A DNA stretch of 8,978 nt from positions 1 through 8,978 of the forward strand of contig CAMLIY010000121.1 in NCBI GenBank assembly GCA_946480125.1. The letters run 5' to 3'. The notes beneath the pieces were generated by a model that saw only the letters and a list, made by a program, of their open reading frames with translations, had not been told where the DNA came from and did not search any database. This stretch comes from an uncultured Asticcacaulis sp. (GTDB lineage: Bacteria > Pseudomonadota > Alphaproteobacteria > Caulobacterales > Caulobacteraceae). This document shows positions 6,417 to 8,978 of this stretch, piece after piece (position 1 is the first letter of the stretch; each line of letters starts with the position of its first letter). Both the position numbers and the translations under genes were made by a program.

Positions 6417-7277
6417 TCAGGTATCGGCTTCCCAACCGATAAAACGGCCCTTCTTCACAACCAGAAGGGCGAGAACCGCCATGATGGCGATGCCGAACAC
6501 GGTGTCCCACCACATCAGGCCGGGTGTGTTCTGCGTGATAATGGCCGGTGTGCCCTTGAAGACGTCGGTGGCAGACACGACTATAATCGCGCCGAACAGA
6601 TTGTTGGCGAAATGCAGGCCCCAGCCGAAGGCCAGACCGCGTGTGCGGATGGCGATCAGCGACAGCACGAAGCCGAGCGCCGTGGCGCTGACCGCTTGCG
6701 GCAGACCATTGGGGATATGAAGTGAACCGAAGATCACGGCGGCGATAGTGGCGGTGATCATGGGGCGTCGGCTCGCCAGCAGCAGACCTTGCGTCAGATA
6801 GCCGCGAAAGATGAACTCTTCGGCGAAGGTCTGAATGGCGAGGCAGATTATGGTTGTCAGGATGATGGCGGGGTTGAGCGCGGCTATTGTTAGGGTGAAG
6901 CCCTTTGGTGCCAGCGCCCAGTCAATCAGGGTGAAAACAATCAGGACGCCGAGCCAGACCAGCGCGCCATTTCTAGCCTGTGACCATTTCCACTGACCGC
7001 ACAGATCGCCAAAGGTTTTGCGATGCAACAGGAAGGCCGCCGCGGTGAAGCCGGCGATCAGTCCGGCAAAGACCAGGCCCTGCAAGGCGAAAAACAGAAC
7101 CGGATGGTCGCCCGGCGCTTGCGCCTGCAATTGAGCCGGCGTGACCATATGCGTCAGCAATAGCGGCAGCAAGGCCAGGATCACAAGGATAAGCCATATG
7201 CCCAGCGCCAGGGGCCAGGCGAGCAGATAGCGCCAGAGACTGTTTTTACCGCGTGCGGCTATTTCCAGATAGGTCAT
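6417..7277 (-). CDS. CPBP family intramembrane metalloprotease (CAAX/Abi type)
   Basis: The 286-residue polytopic membrane protein has hydrophobic segments near residues 18-42, 60-84, 104-120, 135-150, 173-186, 195-210, 221-236 and 258-275. The CPBP (Abi/CAAX prenyl endopeptidase-like) motifs are present in order: E153, E154 and R158 in FAEEFIFRGYL (EExxxR), H187 in FGSLHIPNG, and H222 and N226 in LHFANN (HxxxN). These are the proposed metal-binding and catalytic positions. In bacteria the family acts in the inner membrane in bacteriocin self-immunity, peptide processing or unknown roles. Nothing next to it suggests a bacteriocin, so the substrate is unknown. Upstream of the ATG at 7277 there is no clear ribosome site. 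Its stop touches the stop of the plus-strand small gene, so the two transcripts must overlap. Confidence 0.92.
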   Translation of the reverse strand: MTYLEIAARGKNSLWRYLLAWPLALGIWLILVILALLPLLLTHMVTPAQLQAQAPGDHPVLFFALQGLVFAGLIAGFTAAAFLLHRKTFGDLCGQWKWSQARNGALVWLGVLIVFTLIDWALAPKGFTLTIAALNPAIILTTIICLAIQTFAEEFIFRGYLTQGLLLASRRPMITATIAAVIFGSLHIPNGLPQAVSATALGFVLSLIAIRTRGLAFGWGLHFANNLFGAIIVVSATDVFKGTPAIITQNTPGLMWWDTVFGIAIMAVLALLVVKKGRFIGWEADT

Positions 7278-7282
7278 GCAAT

Positions 7283-7311
7283 AAGGAAGACGGATCGGGC
7301 GGTCTTGTCAA
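7283..7311 (-). promoter_or_regulatory. Possible promoter of the CPBP protease gene
   Basis: On the minus strand TTGACA (complement of 7306-7311) is a perfect -35 hexamer. A -10 placed 17 bp on would be TTCCTT (complement of 7283-7288), a poor match; CTTATT 2 nt further is no better. If either is used, transcription would start at or just before the ATG, consistent with the lack of a ribosome site and a near-leaderless message. This is weak evidence. Confidence 0.25.
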
Positions 7312-7345
7312 TCAGATTAGCCAGTGCCGCCTGTATGACTAAAGC

Positions 7346-7382
7346 AAAAAGGCGCGCCGTCTTGCGAGGGCGCGCCTTTTTT
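7346..7382. terminator. Bidirectional intrinsic terminator
   Basis: AAAAAGGCGCGCC (7346-7358) pairs with GGCGCGCCTTTTT (7369-7381) around a 10-nt loop. Either strand reads as a GC-rich 8-bp stem followed by a run of at least five T. It begins 17 bp after the hfaD stop and is the natural end of the minus-strand hfa transcript. It also blocks plus-strand readthrough into hfaD, and insulates the protease gene from the hfa operon. Confidence 0.93.
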
Positions 7383-7399
7383 GTTTCGATCACAGCCGA

Positions 7400-8716
7400 T
7401 CAGTTGCTGACGTAATAGGAGGCCGTATTGCCTGTGGCGCGGGCTGTCGAGACGATCGTGCGCCCCTTGGCGATCGACGCGGTGGCTGTGGCGTTGACGT
7501 CGGAATTATTGACCTGATTATTATCAACGCCCATATCGGCCTTGCACGCGGCGCAGGCGTAACCGATGGCGGAATTGCCGACCGCATCGGCGGTGACATA
7601 ACCATCCCAGCCGGTGGTGCCGTCGAAAGACGCGACAACATCGACCCCGCCTGAAGACAACTGGTTATTGTCGATACGGACATATTTATCATTATTGCCG
7701 GCGGTCATGTTGTTGCCGATGCCGGATGCCGTGGCATAGACGGCGCCATATTCATCAGCCTGGACGACGGCCTGTGACTGGACGGCGCCCGCCTGGGTCT
7801 GATCGTTAGTGACGACCATCGAGCCACCGGCATTCTGGATATTGACATCATTGCCAACCGCCGAGGCATTGGCCTGCATGTTCCAGACATTGCCGCCATA
7901 AACCTCGGCGCGCGCCTGGGTCATGGCCGATTGGGTCTGGGTGATGTCGTGCTCCTGAGAGCCGCGGTCATCTGCGTAGGCGGCATAGGAATTATTGGCC
8001 GCCGTGGCGTTATAAGCGTTAGGCGAGGGGGAATAATGCACCGTCGCCGAGGTATTGGCGTGGGCTTCAGTATTCGATGACTGCCACGATTTGGAATCGA
8101 GGCGGCCATTGGTCACGTCATAGGCGGTGTGGTTGACCTCGGCGGTTGAATCGCCTTCGCCGCTGACATAGATGGCATTGTTCGGCGCCTGTATATCGGT
8201 GACGGCGCTGACCTGGGCGGCCGTCGATTGCTGGCGGCTGTCGACCGTCAGGTGCGCGCCTTCGGTGACGCCAGTCGCATAGTTGGCGATGGCCTGGCTG
8301 GTGCCGTAAACCGGCGTGCCGAGCGAGAGATCCTCGTCTCCGGTATTGATGCCCTTAATGCGCGATTGCGCGGTAATGCCGCCGGTATTGCTCTGGGTGG
8401 AATTGACCGTCGCATCGGCATTGACATTGCCGCCTTGCAGGCTGTTGCCGGTGGCATAGGCTGTCGCTTTGGTAAGGCCGTCGTTTTCAACGACGTTCAG
8501 AGGGGCATCGGCAAAAATCAGACCGGAATTGACCTGTGCATTGTCAACCGTCATCACGCCGTTGACCGGGGTCGCGGCCGGCGATGTCGTGTTGCCGGTC
8601 TGATCCGTGGGGACCTGACTAGTAGCGGCTGTCGCCGTTAACAGGAGCAGTATAGCCGCGAGGCTTGTCGCTGGCGATATTCTGCCAGCGGTTAGGGTCA
8701 GCGCGCGTACCGGCAT
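7400..8716 (-). CDS. hfaD: HfaD-like holdfast anchor protein
   Basis: The 438-residue protein has a signal peptide (basic start, hydrophobic LAAILLLLTATAA at 19-31, cleavage near 31-34). The mature part is low in charge, rich in Asn, Ala, Thr, Val, Gly and Ser, and built of about eight degenerate repeats of 43-54 residues. Each repeat has an N/D-x-Q-x-N-x-G-x-V-x-A-like strand and most end in A-x-G-N. This is typical of the Caulobacter HfaD surface protein, which with HfaA and the HfaB exporter anchors the polysaccharide holdfast to the envelope. The assignment rests on composition, the GYxCxxC segment near the C terminus (C388 and C391, the only cysteines) and the HfaB-like gene upstream. 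The start at 8716 has GGAG 7 nt upstream, and no later ATG, GTG or TTG precedes the hydrophobic segment, so the 98-nt overlap with hfaB appears real. A strong terminator follows the stop. Confidence 0.83.
   Translation of the reverse strand: MPVRALTLTAGRISPATSLAAILLLLTATAATSQVPTDQTGNTTSPAATPVNGVMTVDNAQVNSGLIFADAPLNVVENDGLTKATAYATGNSLQGGNVNADATVNSTQSNTGGITAQSRIKGINTGDEDLSLGTPVYGTSQAIANYATGVTEGAHLTVDSRQQSTAAQVSAVTDIQAPNNAIYVSGEGDSTAEVNHTAYDVTNGRLDSKSWQSSNTEAHANTSATVHYSPSPNAYNATAANNSYAAYADDRGSQEHDITQTQSAMTQARAEVYGGNVWNMQANASAVGNDVNIQNAGGSMVVTNDQTQAGAVQSQAVVQADEYGAVYATASGIGNNMTAGNNDKYVRIDNNQLSSGGVDVVASFDGTTGWDGYVTADAVGNSAIGYACAACKADMGVDNNQVNNSDVNATATASIAKGRTIVSTARATGNTASYYVSN
7403..8557 (-). repeat. 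Degenerate tandem protein repeats within hfaD (about 8 units)
   Basis: From residue 54 to the C terminus, units begin near residues 54, 97, 151, 204, 250, 298, 341 and 395. The aligned cores include DNAQVNSG (58-65), NSTQSNTGG (105-113), DSRQQST (159-165), TNDQTQAG (303-310), DNNQLSSGG (349-357) and DNNQVNNSD (398-406). Recurring unit ends are ATGNS (89-92), AVGND (287-290), GIGNN (333-336), AVGNS (379-382) and ATGNT (428-431). The repeats have diverged too far to be seen as DNA repeats; only the protein periodicity shows. Confidence 0.7.
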
Positions 8717-8978
8717 TGTTCGTCTCCAGATTATCGTAAGCCGGGGTCAGGCCACCTGTGGCGCCCAGCGTGTCATTATAGAGGAAGTCATTTTGCGGAT
8801 CGAGGCAGACGTCCGGACCGGAGGCGCCATAGAGATTGGCCATGAATTCCAGCGTGGCGCGTTCGATCATGGCGCGGACCGCCAGTTGCATGGGTTCCAG
8901 AGCGCCCTGGCCGCCGGAGATATCGAAGATATTGCCGTTCAGCACATCGAACACGCCGGCCTTCACTTCCTTGCCGAC
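8619..8978 (-). CDS. hfaB: HfaB-like CsgG-family holdfast secretion protein (C-terminal 119 residues; runs off right edge)
   Basis: The frame is open from the right edge to TAG (complement of 8619-8621). Its first residues in the window are VGKEVKAGVFDVLNGNIFDI. The segment GGQGALEPMQLAVRAMIERATLEFMANLYG (window residues 22-51) lines up with the C-terminal part of the CsgG curli secretion channel, where a G..NEPVMLCLMSAIE helix occupies the same place. HfaB of Caulobacter is the CsgG-like outer-membrane lipoprotein needed to export HfaA and HfaD. About 68 residues follow this helix, longer than the CsgG tail, including one Cys in GPDVCLDPQ and an Asn/Gly/Thr-rich stretch. The N-terminal lipobox would lie outside the window. 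The last 98 nt overlap the hfaD start in another frame, so hfaB and hfaD are surely co-transcribed. The GTG at 8966 is an internal codon, not a start. Confidence 0.83.
   Translation of the reverse strand, partial: VGKEVKAGVFDVLNGNIFDISGGQGALEPMQLAVRAMIERATLEFMANLYGASGPDVCLDPQNDFLYNDTLGATGGLTPAYDNLETNNAGTRADPNRWQNIASDKPRGYTAPVNGDSRY
8724..8727 (-). promoter_or_regulatory. Ribosome binding site for hfaD inside hfaB
   Basis: GGAG on the minus strand lies 7 nt before the hfaD ATG (complement of 8714-8716), within the hfaB coding sequence. It supports a start that overlaps hfaB by 98 nt. Confidence 0.6.

Noticed and set aside
7351..7376. Paired GGCGCGCC palindromes as a protein binding site or recombination site
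   Set aside because: The flanking A and T runs and the position just past the hfaD stop are fully explained by a bidirectional intrinsic terminator.
8228..8641. Plus-strand open frame (137 codons) opposite hfaD
   Set aside because: It is antisense to the HfaD repeat region, with no ribosome site or recognisable motif; the repetitive codon pattern of hfaD keeps the reverse frame open.

Overview
The window looks like a chromosomal segment from a prosthecate or holdfast-forming alphaproteobacterium of the Caulobacterales. The strongest clue is the right end, which carries the 3' part of an HfaB-like (CsgG-family) holdfast secretion gene followed by an HfaD-like holdfast anchor gene. The base composition is moderately GC-rich (high fifties by eye), lower than I would expect for Caulobacter, Phenylobacterium or Brevundimonas. 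Asticcacaulis or a close relative is therefore my best guess, but this is inference from composition and gene content and was not tested.

Layout. (1) Bases 1-1340, minus strand: a DNA topoisomerase IB gene followed 13 bp later by the start of an NAD(P)H-dependent FMN reductase that runs off the left edge; they look co-transcribed. (2) Bases 1461-2363, plus strand: a Tat-exported dienelactone hydrolase family enzyme, divergent from the topoisomerase. (3) Bases 2449-5946, plus strand: ku and ligD, a complete two-gene bacterial non-homologous end-joining (NHEJ) module. The ligD start codon directly abuts the ku stop codon. (4) Bases 6012-6416, plus strand: a very basic 43-residue protein and a 73-78 residue protein of unknown function, both downstream of ligD. 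(5) Bases 6417-7277, minus strand: a CPBP (CAAX-type) intramembrane protease whose stop codon directly abuts that of the small gene before it. (6) Bases 7346-7382: a strong bidirectional intrinsic terminator. (7) Bases 7400-8978, minus strand: hfaD and the end of hfaB, overlapping by 98 nt.

How the genes relate. Ku binds double-strand break ends and recruits LigD, which processes, fills and seals them. Topoisomerase IB relaxes supercoils and is another DNA-maintenance enzyme, so the left two thirds reads as a DNA repair and stress neighbourhood with some general enzymes. The hfa genes belong to surface adhesion: HfaB is the predicted outer-membrane exporter and HfaD the surface protein that fixes the polysaccharide holdfast to the cell. 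The terminator at 7346-7382 separates the two regions.

No stretch of more than 300 bases lacks a gene; the largest gaps (about 120 bp at 1341-1460 and 7278-7399) are described below. I see no RNA gene, CRISPR array, insertion sequence, integrase or prophage trace. I do not see strong evidence of a wholly new system. The points most worth following are the tiny basic protein behind ligD, the 98-nt hfaB/hfaD overlap, and the repeat architecture with a lone CxxC in HfaD.
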